Positions 1-10,317 of a stretch of DNA of 64,000 nt are shown piece after piece. Positions within the stretch are counted from its first letter, which is position 1; each line of letters begins with the position of its first letter. Below the pieces are notes generated by a model. That model was not told the origin of the DNA. It did no database searches and worked only from the letters and a program-made list of their open reading frames with translations. Source of the stretch: Cotesia glomerata (taxonomy: Eukaryota > Arthropoda > Insecta > Hymenoptera > Braconidae); NCBI RefSeq assembly GCF_020080835.1, contig NC_058165.1, forward strand, positions 10,981,813 through 11,045,812. The letters run 5' to 3'. Made by a program: the position numbers and the translations under genes.

Positions 1-1
1 T

Positions 2-1645
2 ACGAAGCAGGTATCAAATAATAGTCGATGGTGTTTAGATAGTGGCTGTACATCTCATATGTGTAATAATGAAGCAGCATTCATCAATATGACGTCAACA
101 AATGGAAATGTTTTGTTAGCCAGCGATGCACAAACTGAAATTGTAGCAAAAGGAACTGCTCGTGTTTTTACTACAGATGGAAAATCAAATAGGTCGGTAA
201 AACTTAATGATACATTATTGGTAAAAGAATTAAGAACTAATTTGTTATCTGTTGCGAGAATTACGGATCATGGAAATACTGTCAGTTTTTCTAAAACTGG
301 TGCAACTATTTTTGGAAAAGATGGTGAAATAAAACTGTTAGCACAAAGAGTTGGAAACTTATATTATGTCTGTGGCAGTGAAGAGCAAGCAAATGCGGCA
401 ATAAATAATAATTCAGCAAGTTTGAAGTTATGGCATCATCGTCTGGGACATTTAAATAAAGAAGATCTGTTAGAAATTTCAAGAAAAGAATTAGCTAGTG
501 GTATGAAGATAAATGAAGAAAAGAAATTGGAGGCATGTGACATATGTTTAAAAGGAAAAATGACTGTATTACCATTTCCTAAGAAGTCTGAACGATGTAC
601 AACGAAATTAGAACTAATACACACTGATGTTTGGGGACCGTCAAGAGTAGAATCATTAGGACGTGCTCGATATTTCGTAACATTTATCGATGACAGTACA
701 CGATGGTGTGATGTTAAATTTTTACGTCTTAAAAGTGATATTCTTCAAGCTTTTAAAGAATATAAAGCACGTGTTGAAATTCAGACAAATTGTAAGATTA
801 AATATTTGATGTCCGATAATGGAACAGAATATTGTAATAAAGAATTTGATGAATTCCTAAGGAAAAATGGTATTTCTAGACGTCTAACTGTTCCCTATAC
901 ACCACAGCAAAACGGAGTGGCAGAGCGGAAAAACAGGACATTAATTGAAATGGCGCGATGTCTTTTAATTCAATCTGGATTGAGTCATGGATTTTGGGCT
1001 GAGGCAGTAGCTACTTCTAATTATCTAAGAAACAGATGTCCAACATCTAGTTTGGATAATCATTCTCCATTTGAAGTTTGGAATAAAGTAATACCTGATT
1101 TAAGTAATCTAAAAGTTTTTGGTGCAAAATCATTTGTTTTAGAAAAACAACTAGGGAAATCAAAGTTTGATCCGCGTTCAAAAGAAGGTATTTTAGTCGG
1201 TTATTCAGAAGAATCAAAAGGTTATCGAGTATGGATTCCAATTGAAAGAAAGGTTGTAGTTGCTAGAGATGTACAAATTCTTGAGGATCAATTTTTAAAT
1301 GAAATAAAAGAAGATAAAATTTTCGATAAAAATGAAGAAAATATTGAATGTGTTCATATGCCTATTCAAAATGAGAATGAAAATGAAGAAATTGAAAATG
1401 ATGAAATTAATGAAGAAATTTGTACACCAAATCGTATTTCACGTCGAAAACCGGGAAGACCACGGATGGAGATAACAGGTAAAAGAGGAAGACCAAGAAA
1501 AATTTACAACACTGGACAAGCAGCAAATATAAACGAAGACCAAGAGGAACATGATGATAATGAAGATATTGAAATGCAAAAAGAACCAAGTGATGATGAA
1601 ATATTTGTTGATGCAACAGAACATGAAGAAGAAATAATTGAATGA
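2..1645 (+). pseudogene. Copia-type retrotransposon pol, 5' part: protease, GAG-pre-integrase, integrase
   Basis: The frame is open from the window edge, so the 5' end is missing; the first ATG is at 59 but coding homology starts upstream. An aspartic protease signature (D-S-G) lies at 38-46. Numbering from the ATG at 59, the GAG-pre-integrase/zinc region has HHRLGH at 126-131 and CDIC at 160-163. The integrase core shows D190, D253 and E289, a D-D-35-E spacing. A charged, acidic linker follows, then a stop at 1643-1645. This order (protease, integrase, then RT) is diagnostic of Copia/Ty1 elements. The frame ends where the N-terminal half of RT should begin and the next frame starts in mid-RT, so an internal deletion lies near 1637-1645. 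The family acts in reverse transcription and integration of element cDNA; this copy is defective. Confidence 0.93.
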
Positions 1646-2720
1646 AGAATTAGAAAACCTTGGATTAACTTCAGCAGCTAGTGACACATGTTTTTACTAC
1701 AATATGAGTGAGGATCAATATACAATTTTGGTTGTATACGTTGATGATATTTTATATATATCAAGAAATAAGACAGATATTGAAAGAATTAAAGCTGGAC
1801 TTGCAAAAAGATTTGAAATTAAAGATCTTGGTTTAGCACGACATTGTCTGGGAATTGAAATTAATCAAGTTGATGGAAATATTGAGTTAAATCAACAAAG
1901 TTATGTAAAAGATCTTTTAAAAAGATTTTACATGGAAGAATGTAACCCAGTACGAACTCCTAGTGAATCTCAAGCTAAGTTACCAGAAGGAAATCAGCAT
2001 AGAAGAAAAGATGAAGAAAAGCCATTTCGACAGTTGATTGGATCATTAATGTACTTGGCAATTGCTACTCGTCCAGATATCACATTTACTGTCAATAGAC
2101 TGTCACAATTCAACGAAAAGTACCAAGAAGTTCATTGGTCAGCAGCGAAACGTGTATTGCGCTATTTACAAGGTACCCAGAATTATGGATTAGTGTACAA
2201 GAAAGACCAGTTGGGAATCCAAGGATTTTCTGATGCTGACCATGCAAATGATGAAAATGATCGAATTTCATATACAGGATATGTTTTTATGTTGAGTGGA
2301 GCTGCAATATCATGGCGTTCGAAGAAACAGCAGTCAGTTGCAATATCATCAACAGAATCAGAGTACGTGGCTTTATCAGAAACATCCCGTGAAGCACTAT
2401 ATCTACGAAATTTGATGTTAGAATTGAAATTAAATGATTTGTCAATGGTGAATCTTGGTACTGACAATCGTGGAGCAAAGTACATTGCAGAAAATGCTAC
2501 TTGTCACTCACGTACTAAACATATTGCTACAAGATACCATTTTGTTCGTCAATTGGTGAGAAATAATGAAATAAAATTGAGGCATGTTCCATCTAAAATA
2601 ATGCCTGCTGACATTCTCACGAAACCACTTCCAGGACCTTTACATTATCGTCTTGTTGATGCAATGGGACTAAAAATTTGTCAAAGTGCAAAATTTGAGA
2701 AGGGCGTGTTAAGTGACTAA
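1638..2720 (+). pseudogene. Copia-type pol, 3' part: C-terminal RT and RNase H
   Basis: The frame opens inside the RT palm, just before YVDD (about residues 34-37 from 1638), and continues through the thumb to a typical Copia RNase H. That domain has SDADHAND, the SWRSKKQ and SSTESEY stretches, and the TKHI/HIATRYH end. The RT N-terminal fingers and first catalytic aspartate are absent, matching a deletion between this frame and the upstream integrase frame. The apparent ATG is therefore incidental. The frame ends at 2718-2720, overlapping the presumed polypurine tract and LTR start. The RNase H part looks complete, so the element was probably lost by deletion and not by slow decay. Confidence 0.92.
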
Positions 2721-2951
2721 TTAAAATTTAGCACTTTAGCACCATCTACATTATTTATTTTTTATTAATCATTTATTGATTTATTTATGTTGTCATGACA
2801 TTTAATTCTGTTCATTTATTTTATTATTTTATTCGTCATAGAGACATAGTTATCAGTTCAGTTGTTATTAAGAAAAGTTAAGAAGACGACACATTTTGTA
2901 ATTCTTACTTTAAAATAAATAATATTAAAACGAAAACGAAGTTTAATATTT
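2707..2951 (+). repeat. Putative Copia 3' LTR, proximal part (continues at 5959-5972)
   Basis: A purine-rich GAGAAGGGCG runs directly into TGTTAAGTGA at 2707, the usual polypurine tract and TG start of a Copia LTR. The sequence is AT-rich with several ATTTATT runs. It stops where element A begins. Beyond element A the sequence ATCATATAATTTCA ends in CA at 5972, giving a roughly 260-bp LTR if the transposon is removed. The 5' LTR lies outside the window, so this is inference from position and termini. Confidence 0.45.
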
Positions 2952-3543
2952 GGGTCATTCCACGTCAAATCGACCAATAGTTGGACTCGACCTCTTTCGA
3001 TTTGGATAAATTTTGGTCAGAAGTTTTCTTTTATCCCATAACGAAGTTCTGCCAAAGGAAAAAAACTAAAAAAATTTTTTTCAAAAGTTATGCAAAATCC
3101 AAAATTTCACTATTTTCCATATTTTTTAAATTTATGTTTTAAAAATCTCGAAAACTATTGCAATTAAAAAAATTGCTTATGGTAAACTTCAAAGGGGATA
3201 CTTGGGGCTATTAAAAAAAAAAATTTCCAAAAAAAAATTCTGAAAAATCTCCAATTTGTGAAATTTTGAATTTTTGAAAATTGTCAAAATTGACCGTCGA
3301 CAATAAATTTTTAGCTCAAATTTTTTTGTGTACTACCTTGTACCAATCTTAAAAGATCCTGAAATTTTTGGAACTGTGTTTTTTGTTTTTTCAAAAATAT
3401 GAATTTTTGAAATTTGTTAAAAAAAAATTTTTTCTTAAATTTTTTTTTTTTTTTCAATCAGTTTGGCAAATCGCGTAATTTTGATATTTTGAACAGTTGA
3501 AATTTCATTTAGTGGCATAATGATGAGAAAAAAAACATTAATG
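2952..3543 (+). repeat. Element A left terminal inverted repeat
   Basis: Matches the reverse complement of 5364-5954 from the terminal GGGTCATTCC to the inner CATTAATG. It contains many A or T homopolymer runs, and the two arms differ at only scattered sites. Confidence 0.9.
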
Positions 3544-3842
3544 ACATTTTTTGGGATCATTTTCAAAATAAAACTCGTAAAAAAAATGATACTGACACCT
3601 GTATTATCATTTGATGTTAAAGTAGAAGAAGTTGTGACATCTGTGGCGTGACGTTTGAATCTTTACGTGTAAGATAAAGTTAACCTTTCTGATTTTTATT
3701 TCGAAGACAGTCATCATTCTAAGTAAGTGTCTAGAAATAACTCTTTCTTCAAATTCTAAACTTATAACAATTATCTTATCAAGTGTTTAATTTGAGGACA
3801 TTATCTAGTTAAAATTTTGAGTGCAGAAAAAATAAGAGATTA

Positions 3843-5294
3843 GTGATGGAAAATAAAAAGTGTTCAATTGGATTATTTAAGAATGAAATATGCTCTGAAG
3901 AAAAATTTATTAATTGCAAAGATTTTTCTGACGAAGATCAGATTACTCTGAATTCTAGAAGTGGTACAGACGTTAGTTTTATTTGCTCTCAACATAACAA
4001 ACAGTATCGTATCAAATATACTTCAAATCAAAAATCTTGTGCTGATCCCTTTAAACTTCATGACAGTATAGTTCGTAAATCTTTGAGACCAGTCAGTTTA
4101 AAATTGTTCGAACAGTGTAAGATTAGGTTACCTTCCATTATACCGGGAAGTAAACTATGCATTTCGTGTACTAAAAGAGTCTATAGTGAATTACCAGAAC
4201 ATCAAAATGAAGTTGAAATATTTGAAAAAACTGTGAATGTCGAAGAAAGTCAACTAGTTGAGAGTGTCTCTGAAGATTCCGTTTCCAAATCATCAAAACA
4301 AATAGAATCTATTCCAAAATTCCTTCAGCATGATTTTATTGCTCGTCAACAGGCTGAATTTTTCAAACTACGAAAAAGAATCTCGAAGTTGGACAAGTAC
4401 TTGTTGTTGCTGACTTCTCGGAAAATTACTCATTTTTACTTCAAAACAGTGTCCAAGGAGCTTATTGGAATAATAGTCAAGCGACAATTCATCCATTTGC
4501 TTGCTATTATAGATCCATTGATGAAAATGTCGACAATATAGTACCTCTAAATTTGATAATCATTTCAGACAACTTGACGCATAATACAACAGCAGTTTAT
4601 AGTTTCCAGGAAGTACTGACATCGTTTCTGAAAAATAAAATCCCAGACATTTCTAAAATAATTTATTTTTTGGATGGTGCAGCATCTCAATATAAAAATC
4701 GGTACAATTTGCTGAACTTGCTGCATCATGAGGAAGATTTTCAAATACCAGTGGAATGGCATTATTTTGCAACTTCACATGGAAAAGGTCCAAGTGATGG
4801 TTTAGGCGGAACATTAAAACGGAAGGTTGACAGAGCCAACCTCCAATCTAAAGCTGACGACCAAATTCAAACACCTGATGAGCTATTCCAATGGGCAAAA
4901 GAAAATGTTCACGGAATCAATTGTGACTTTGTTTCAAATGAGCAGATTCAGCGTACTCAAAAAAAACTTAACCAGAGATTTAAAAATGCTCTGCCAGTAC
5001 AAGGAATCCGAAATTGTCATGCCGCTATTCCCATTTCAAGTGATGTGATGAGAGTAAAAACCTCATCCTCATCTGAGGAAGGAAAGGATTTCCGGTTAAA
5101 AAATACAGATATCTACGAGTTCGTTGAAGAACCAGATATTAAAAGCAGGTAAAAATCTGAAATTTCTGTGTTAGTACTTTATCTATTTTAAGTTTGGATT
5201 TAAAGATTTAAGTCATATTAACATTTTCAGGTTAAGAAAAAGAAAAGGAGCAACAACAGTAACTGAAGAATTGAAGAAAAAAAAATTTTCGTAA
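3843..5294 (+). pseudogene. Transposase-like pseudogene of element A (frameshifted, one intron)
   Basis: Two open frames (3843-4541 and 4553-5152) belong to one protein. The second frame is readable back to about 4376, giving a QVLVVADFSENYSF-type stretch, so a one-base indel in the A-run at 4373-4378 separates them. The N-terminal part has a Cys-rich segment (KSCADPFK, then KLCISCTK) like that of the ARL14-effector/ARF7EP_C-like region. The C-terminal part has acidic motifs typical of a DDE-type core: VVADFSE, DGAASQYKNR, and FATSHGKGPSDGLGGTLKR. A plausible intron is GT at 5149-5150 to AG at 5229-5230. Splicing adds a short basic tail ending at 5292-5294. Related proteins I recall are longer between the Cys-rich and DDE parts, so an internal deletion is likely. 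Catalytic roles are inferred from pattern. Confidence 0.7.
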
Positions 5295-5363
5295 CAGAAT
5301 GTCAAGTAAACTTACACGTAAAAAGCCCTATTAAATAAATTAATAACCAATAATAAACAAATA

Positions 5364-5954
5364 TCATTAATGTTTTTTTTCTCATCATTATGCCACTAAA
5401 TGAAATTTCAACTGTTCAAAATATCAAAATTACGCGATTTGCCAAACTGATTAAAAAAAAAAAAAATTTAAGAAAAAATTTTTTTTTAACAAATTTCAAA
5501 AATTCATATTTTTGAAAAAACAAAAAACACAGTTCCAAAAATTTCAGGATCTTTTAAGATTGGTACAAGGTAGTACACAAAAAATTTGAGCCAAAAATTT
5601 TATTGTCGACGGTCAATTTGACAATTTTCAAAAATTTCAAAATTTCACAAATTGGAGATTTTTCAAAATTTTTTTTTGGAAATTTTTTTTTTTTATAGCC
5701 CCAAGTATCCCCTTTGAAGTTTACCATAAGCGATTTTTTTAATTGCAATAGTTTTCGAGATTTTTAAAACATAAATTTAAAAAATATGGAAAATAGTGAA
5801 ATTTTGGATTTTGCATAACTTTTGAAAAAAATTTTTTTAATTTTTTTCTTTTGGCAGAACTTCGTTATAGGATAAAAGAAAACTTCTGACCAAAATTTAT
5901 CCAAATCGAAAGGGGTCGAGTCCAACTATTGGTCGATTTGACGTGGAATGACCC
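5364..5954 (-). repeat. Element A right terminal inverted repeat
   Basis: Inverted partner of 2952-3543. The ORF-like frame at 5554-5748 inside it is a chance frame in repeat DNA, not a gene. Confidence 0.9.
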
Positions 5955-5972
5955 ATTTATCATATAATTTCA

Positions 5973-6318
5973 GATATTTATTTTTATTAATAAATTATTA
6001 AAACATTTTTTAACATTTTTAAAGCTAAAAATGAAAATTAATCTAGCTGACATTTGATAATTTTAAGAATTTTTTTTAACAAGTAACAAATTATGGTAAA
6101 AAATAATTAGAAAAATAAATTGACATGTAGAAATTTACAAAAATTAATAATGCAATTTTTTATAAATAATTTTTTGGAACAAATTTATTTGTTAAAAAAA
6201 ATTAAAAAATAGTCAAGTGACTGCTTACTTTAATGTCATAGCTAAAAACAAAAAACTTTTGAATTTAATTAACTCACACACGTTATATTCATAACTGCAA
6301 ATACAATTTTACATTTTA
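5973..6318. other. AT-rich spacer, no gene seen
   Basis: Very AT-rich, with poly-A and poly-T runs. No open frame, tandem repeat or recognisable element end was found. Confidence 0.5.
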
Positions 6319-6716
6319 TCTATATATTATATATATAAAAATAAATTGCTGTGCGTTAGTCTCGCTAAAACTCAAAAACGACTTTAGAAAAATAAAAATT
6401 TTTGAAAAACCCGAAAGTTCAGCTAAAAAAACAAAAACAAATGAATTGCTGTGTGTTCATCTCACTAAAACTTAAAAACGGCTGGACCGATTTTCAAAAT
6501 TGTTTTTTTGTTTTGTTCGTTGCAGTTCAGAGATGATTCAATAGAAAATTTTTTTTCGAAAAATCGACAGTTCAGCTAAAAAAATCATTATCATTAATCA
6601 TCATCAAATAATAAAAAAATATAAAAATAAATTGCTGTGCGTTAGTCTCGCTAAAGCTCAAAAACGGGTGGATCGATTTCAAAAATTTTCTTTTTGTTAT
6701 GTTCGCTATAGTTCAG
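6319..6716 (+). mobile_element. Helitron-like 5'-end sequences, three partial copies
   Basis: TC followed by (TA)n, then AAATTGCTGTGCGTTAGTCT and CTCAAAAACG(G) occurs at about 6319, 6436 and 6622. This block, with the following GGCTGGACCGATTTT, is the 5'-end signature I associate with insect Helitrons. The first copy sits after A, as expected for A|T insertion. No CTRR 3' end follows, so these look like truncated or stacked 5' ends. There is no coding capacity. Confidence 0.5.
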
Positions 6717-6824
6717 GGATGTTTTCAAAAGAATAAAATTTTTGGATGTTTTCAAAAGAATAAAATTTTTGGATGTTTTCAAAAAAATAAAATTTTTGGA
6801 TGTTTTCAAAAGAATAAAATTAGA
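6717..6824 (+). repeat. 27-bp minisatellite, four units
   Basis: The unit GGATGTTTTCAAAAGAATAA plus AAATTTT repeats at 6717, 6744, 6771 and 6798 with almost no divergence. It keeps an open frame only because 27 is divisible by three. Confidence 0.9.
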
Positions 6825-6875
6825 GAGCTTGCCTCGTAACCAATCTACCCGGGTTCGACTCCCCGGTCGAACTAT
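6825..6875 (+). repeat. tRNA-like 3' half (B-box sequence)
   Basis: Contains CCCGGGTTCGACTCCCCGG, a perfect T-arm with a canonical pol III B box (GGTTCGACTCC). No complete acceptor or D arm can be folded upstream because the 27-bp minisatellite abuts it. It is most likely the remnant head of a tRNA-derived SINE, not a tRNA gene. Confidence 0.5.
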
Positions 6876-6903
6876 AAAATATTGTTTTTTTTGTTATGTA
6901 CGT

Positions 6904-7275
6904 CCCCCACGGAAAAAGTATATATTTTAATTTTAGTATATATTCTGGAATATATTCTGAAATATATACTAGAATATATCCGAGAATATATTCTAAATAT
7001 ATTCCGGATATAGCCCGTTTTGCCCAAGGAATATATTTCAAAAGTATATAATATATTCAGTATATATACGATGGATCAGACCATAGATCTGACGACAGAC
7101 CAGACTATAGACCAGAGAAAAATTTGGAGTAAAACGGAATACAAGTGAGTGCATGCCCATATATTCCGGAATATATTCCTTGGGCAAAACGGGTTATATT
7201 CGGAATATATTTTCGGATATATTCTGGAATATATTTCAGAATATATTCCAGAATATATACTTTTTCCGTGCGGGG
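6904..7275. mobile_element. Palindromic MITE with CCCC-CACGGAAAAAGTATAT ends
   Basis: The left end CCCCCACGGAAAAAGTATAT is mirrored by ATATACTTTTTCCGTGCGGG at the right. Both arms are made of diverged ATATATTCYGGAATATATTC units and each contains the GGGCAAAACGGG block. A short unique centre (about 7070-7145) has ACCAGACTATAGACCAG. There is no coding capacity; it is a non-autonomous foldback-like element. Confidence 0.8.
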
Positions 7276-7635
7276 TAGTAAAAAATTTTTACTGTGCTTC
7301 GTTTTTTTACCGATAAATTACCTACCGATGTAAAAAAGAGACAAATTCTGATAATCTGCCATATCAATAAGTGTTTTGTCCAACTTCACTAAAAGTTCAT
7401 ATTAAGACTTGTACTACAAGATATTGAGAAAAGTTAAAGTGAATTTCCGGCACTAGATTGTGCATAAGTTGGATTGCATTTTAACGTTAACTTTTACGAT
7501 TGGATAGCTATCAGGGTTATTTTCGTTTCTTCTTTCTAAATAAAATAAAATTTTATTACAATTTCTTCACTAATTAATCGAAAGGAACTTCGTTCCATCC
7601 GGGTGTCCCTTGACACCTCTCAAGTTTTTTTTATT
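7276..7635. other. Spacer without recognised gene
   Basis: AT-rich, with scattered pyrimidine tracts. It lies upstream of the BEN-gene exons and could hold the 5' UTR or promoter, but no signal is strong enough to call. Confidence 0.4.
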
Positions 7636-7769
7636 CTTCTGAAATTATTTACGGGAGTCTGACATTATTTCTGAGCTTCTGAAAATATTTCTGGGCTTTT
7701 GAAATTATTTCTGAGCCTCTGAAATAATTTCTGGGTCTTGCACATTATTTCTGAGCCTCTGAAATTATT
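7636..7769 (+). repeat. ~20-bp tandem repeat, about seven units
   Basis: Imperfect units of the form CTGAAATTATTTCTGAGCCT occur head to tail, with variants CTGACATT and CTGAAAATATTTCTGGG. It lies immediately upstream of the first candidate exon of the BEN-domain gene. Confidence 0.8.
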
Positions 7770-7786
7770 AAACAATTGTTTTATCA

Positions 7787-7966
7787 TTGAATTATTGGGG
7801 GATTCAGAAAAAGAAAAAAAAGACGAGATCCAGCAATCAAAACCAGTCGGTCACTGAAGTCGACAATGATGGCAAAATTAGTGAAAATGTACAATGTTCA
7901 GAAGTACCACCAGAGATCGAGCCAGTCATCGAAAAACCCGCCGTTTTCAATGAGCAAATTCATCGC
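7787..7966 (+). CDS. Candidate upstream exon of the BEN-domain gene (boundaries uncertain)
   Basis: An open frame encodes a basic KKKKKT start followed by an acidic, low-complexity stretch (EVDNDGKISENV, EVPPEIEPVIEK). This is the kind of disordered N-terminal region that precedes BEN domains. A possible acceptor (GGATTCAG) ends at 7799, so the exon may start at 7800 and not at the ATG at 7787. The best donor, GTTTGA after 7966, gives a phase that does not join directly to the exon at 8302 without a stop. Either another small exon intervenes or this is not an exon of the same gene. The tandem repeat at 7636-7769 is just upstream. Confidence 0.4.
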
Positions 7967-8301
7967 GGTTTGAGCTCTCATTATTCAATGTTTATGTTCA
8001 GGAAATAATGATTGTGTATTATCACATGATGATGAAAAATTTAGCATGTTCTGCTTTCCTTGAATTCAGGAAAAAAATTCTCGAACGGAAAAATTTCTTA
8101 GCACCAAAATTTCTACTCGATTCGAAAAAACCAGTTAATTTGAAGAATTTTATCGCTTTCAGAATTCGGAAAATATCTGTTTTTTATAATTACACCGCAA
8201 TTTTTTGCAGATCAATTGTTTCTTTTTCTCTATATAGCTTGGAACATTCGCTTAGCTCAAAGAGCTTAAAAGCACAAATCTAATTCTTTCATATTTATCA
8301 G

Positions 8302-10317
8302 ATTGAAATTGGTTATGAAGGTTCCAATGTCTTCGTGCGGCGTAGACAGTGGGATACAGCGAACAGTCGAGACACTTTCCAGAGCATGGGCGTGTCTTTA
8401 GTGAGGGCATTATTTGATGACGAAACTCTGCTCCAGAGTAATTACAAAGGAGGAAAAAGCAAAAGCAACAAAAATGCACCTCAACGCCCAGGTTTAGATC
8501 CCAATATTATGACTTCTATCAAAGGTAATATATATTGATGAATCTTATACTATTTTGTACCATAAACTTAGATTCGTGATAGTAAACTCATTTCAAAAGC
8601 GTAAAAGAAATTTTTGGTTATTATATTAAAGGGGGGCTCCAATTCTGTCAAAGCATCAAATCACTATGAACAATTTATTTTGACTAATCATTTATTTTTC
8701 TATTGTTGAATTTCATCAAAATTTGCATAACTTAAAATCAAAAATTAGTAAAATGGTTCACTCTTCAGGCCATCCATATAACTTTTTACTAATTTTTTAC
8801 ACATGCAGCCATAATTTCCTATATTACGACGATTTCTAGCTATTCGTTCATGGAGAAATTATAATCATAAATGAGGAATCTTATTCGTTTGGCCTAAAAT
8901 AATTTTCTTCTATTTTTGGGAATTTCTCTAAAATTATTGGGAATTTTCCTAATGTTTTGATAAATAGATTTTAAAACTTATATTTTAGAAGCTGTGAAAC
9001 GTCAATTCCCCGTGGAGTTTAAGCAGTTTGTGTTCGGTATGGCTATCAACAACATGATGACAAAATTCCGGAGGAAAAACGTAGTTGCTGATGACATGGA
9101 GGTATAATCTTCTCAATCATGTTAAGCTACCTTTAATCTTATAGACATTTTTAGGTTCAATATTCTTGGTTATAAGTTATTTAATTTGCGCGTTATGAAT
9201 AAAAAAAAATTAAGAAAACGGTTGACCCTGAAGGCCATCCCTGCAAATTCCTGCTAATTCCATACCTAGGCGCTTAAAATTGCACATATGAAGTTTTTGA
9301 GCTCTTCGAGCACAAAAGAACAATTTATGTGTTATTTTGAGCTCTTCGAGCTCAAAAATATAATTTTCGTATAGTTTTGAGCTCTTCGAGCTCAAAAGTT
9401 TGGTATAAATTTCATAGAACACTATTTTTTGAATTTTCAAATCGCAATAACTTTTGAGTGAATCAACCGATTTTCCGAAAAAATACTTTTTTGGATTTTC
9501 TTTCGTTTACGATATCTCTCGAACGAATTAACCGATTTTGACCAGCTTCGCGGCGATCGACGTGTTTTTTTGATGTCCAAAGCTGATTAGTTTTTGGAAT
9601 TGATCGGTAAAGCCGTTTAAAAGTTATTCCATATTTGAAAAAATTTTTTTTCGTGGTTTTTTTAAGATTTCTCAAAATCTACTGGTCCGAATCGGTCCAA
9701 ATTATATTCAAAATCTAAGTTTAGCCAAGCTTTTTCGAATCACACCAACCGCGATGAAATCAGTTGAACCGTTCAAAAGTTATAAGCGGTTTACATACAT
9801 ACATCCATACATACATGCATACAAACATAGTAACAATATCGCGGGAATAGTCAGTGACGCTTCCTAGGATCTCAAAACGTCGAGATCTGATGAAAACTCG
9901 ATTTTCGAAAAACGGGGTCAAACTAATAACTTCCAAATTTTCGAAAGTTTTCAATTTTATTCGTGAGAAGTTAATAAATTACAAATTTTTTTTCTGTTTC
10001 AGGAAGAACAAGAGGTCTAGTAATTTGCTGATACAAATTTCCTTTTCTTTTCACTTTTTGCTGTTCGATGTGGTTATCAACCAATGTTTCAAGCTGTCGA
10101 TGATTTCTTGTCATTTTGCTTATAAATTTTGTTTCACCCATTTGTTACTTTTAAATAAATAAAAAAATAATAATTTATAGTTTGATTCAAAAAAACTTTC
10201 GACTACTCTAAATATGTACCATTAGAAAGTAGTTATCAATTTCTATCATTTCAGATAATGTTGTTGGACCAGAGGTACTCAATAAAGAAAGATATGACGA
10301 GAGCACTGTTTTTTTGA
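8302..10317 (+). CDS. BEN-domain protein gene, C-terminal exons (8302-8524, 8989-9101, 10255-10317)
   Basis: Three exons join in frame. Exon 8302-8524 has acceptor TTTATCAG and donor GTAATA. Exon 8989-9101 has acceptor TATTTTAG and donor GTATAA. Exon 10255-10317 has acceptor ATTTCAG and ends with TGA at 10315-10317. The first encodes a BEN-like core: a VFVRRRQWDTA segment, then the SLVRALFDDETLLQSNYKGG helix-loop characteristic of BEN domains. The second encodes AVKRQFPVEFKQFVFGMAI, matching the domain's C-terminal helix. BEN domains bind DNA or mediate contacts in chromatin and transcription regulators, so a nuclear role is expected but the specific function is unknown. Phases match at both junctions. 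The last intron (9102-10254) holds a (TG)n-core repeat. The N-terminus is unresolved. It could also be a BEN-derived transposon gene or a decayed paralogue. Confidence 0.65.
9207..9974 (-). repeat. (TG)n-core dispersed repeat, copy 1 (reverse orientation), in BEN-gene intron
   Basis: Begins with the conserved end AAAACGGTTGACCCTGAAGG (reverse complement of the family 3' end). It has three GAGCTCTTCGAGC palindromes at 9299-9395, the internal ACCGATTTT modules, and a short (CATA)n core at 9795-9830. It ends at the mirrored AACTTCC-type terminus. The simple-repeat core here is CATA-rich and not a long CA run. It is non-coding and lies wholly within the last intron of the BEN-domain gene. Confidence 0.8.

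Larger units (their letters stand above)
2952..5954. mobile_element. Element A: 3.0-kb DNA transposon with ~591-bp terminal inverted repeats
   Basis: The first base starts GGGTCATTCCACGTCAAATC and the last bases are its reverse complement. The match continues inward for about 591 bp (2952-3543 against 5364-5954) with few differences, so the copies are young or homogenised. ATTT flanks both sides (2948-2951 and 5955-5958), consistent with a 4-bp target duplication. The single-copy middle holds a transposase-like pseudogene. The very long, AT-rich arms are unusual for small eukaryotic DNA transposons. I cannot place the superfamily with confidence. Confidence 0.88.

Noticed and set aside
7145..7333. 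62-aa frame in the palindromic MITE
   Set aside because: Encoded by repeated ATATATTC units of the MITE arm.
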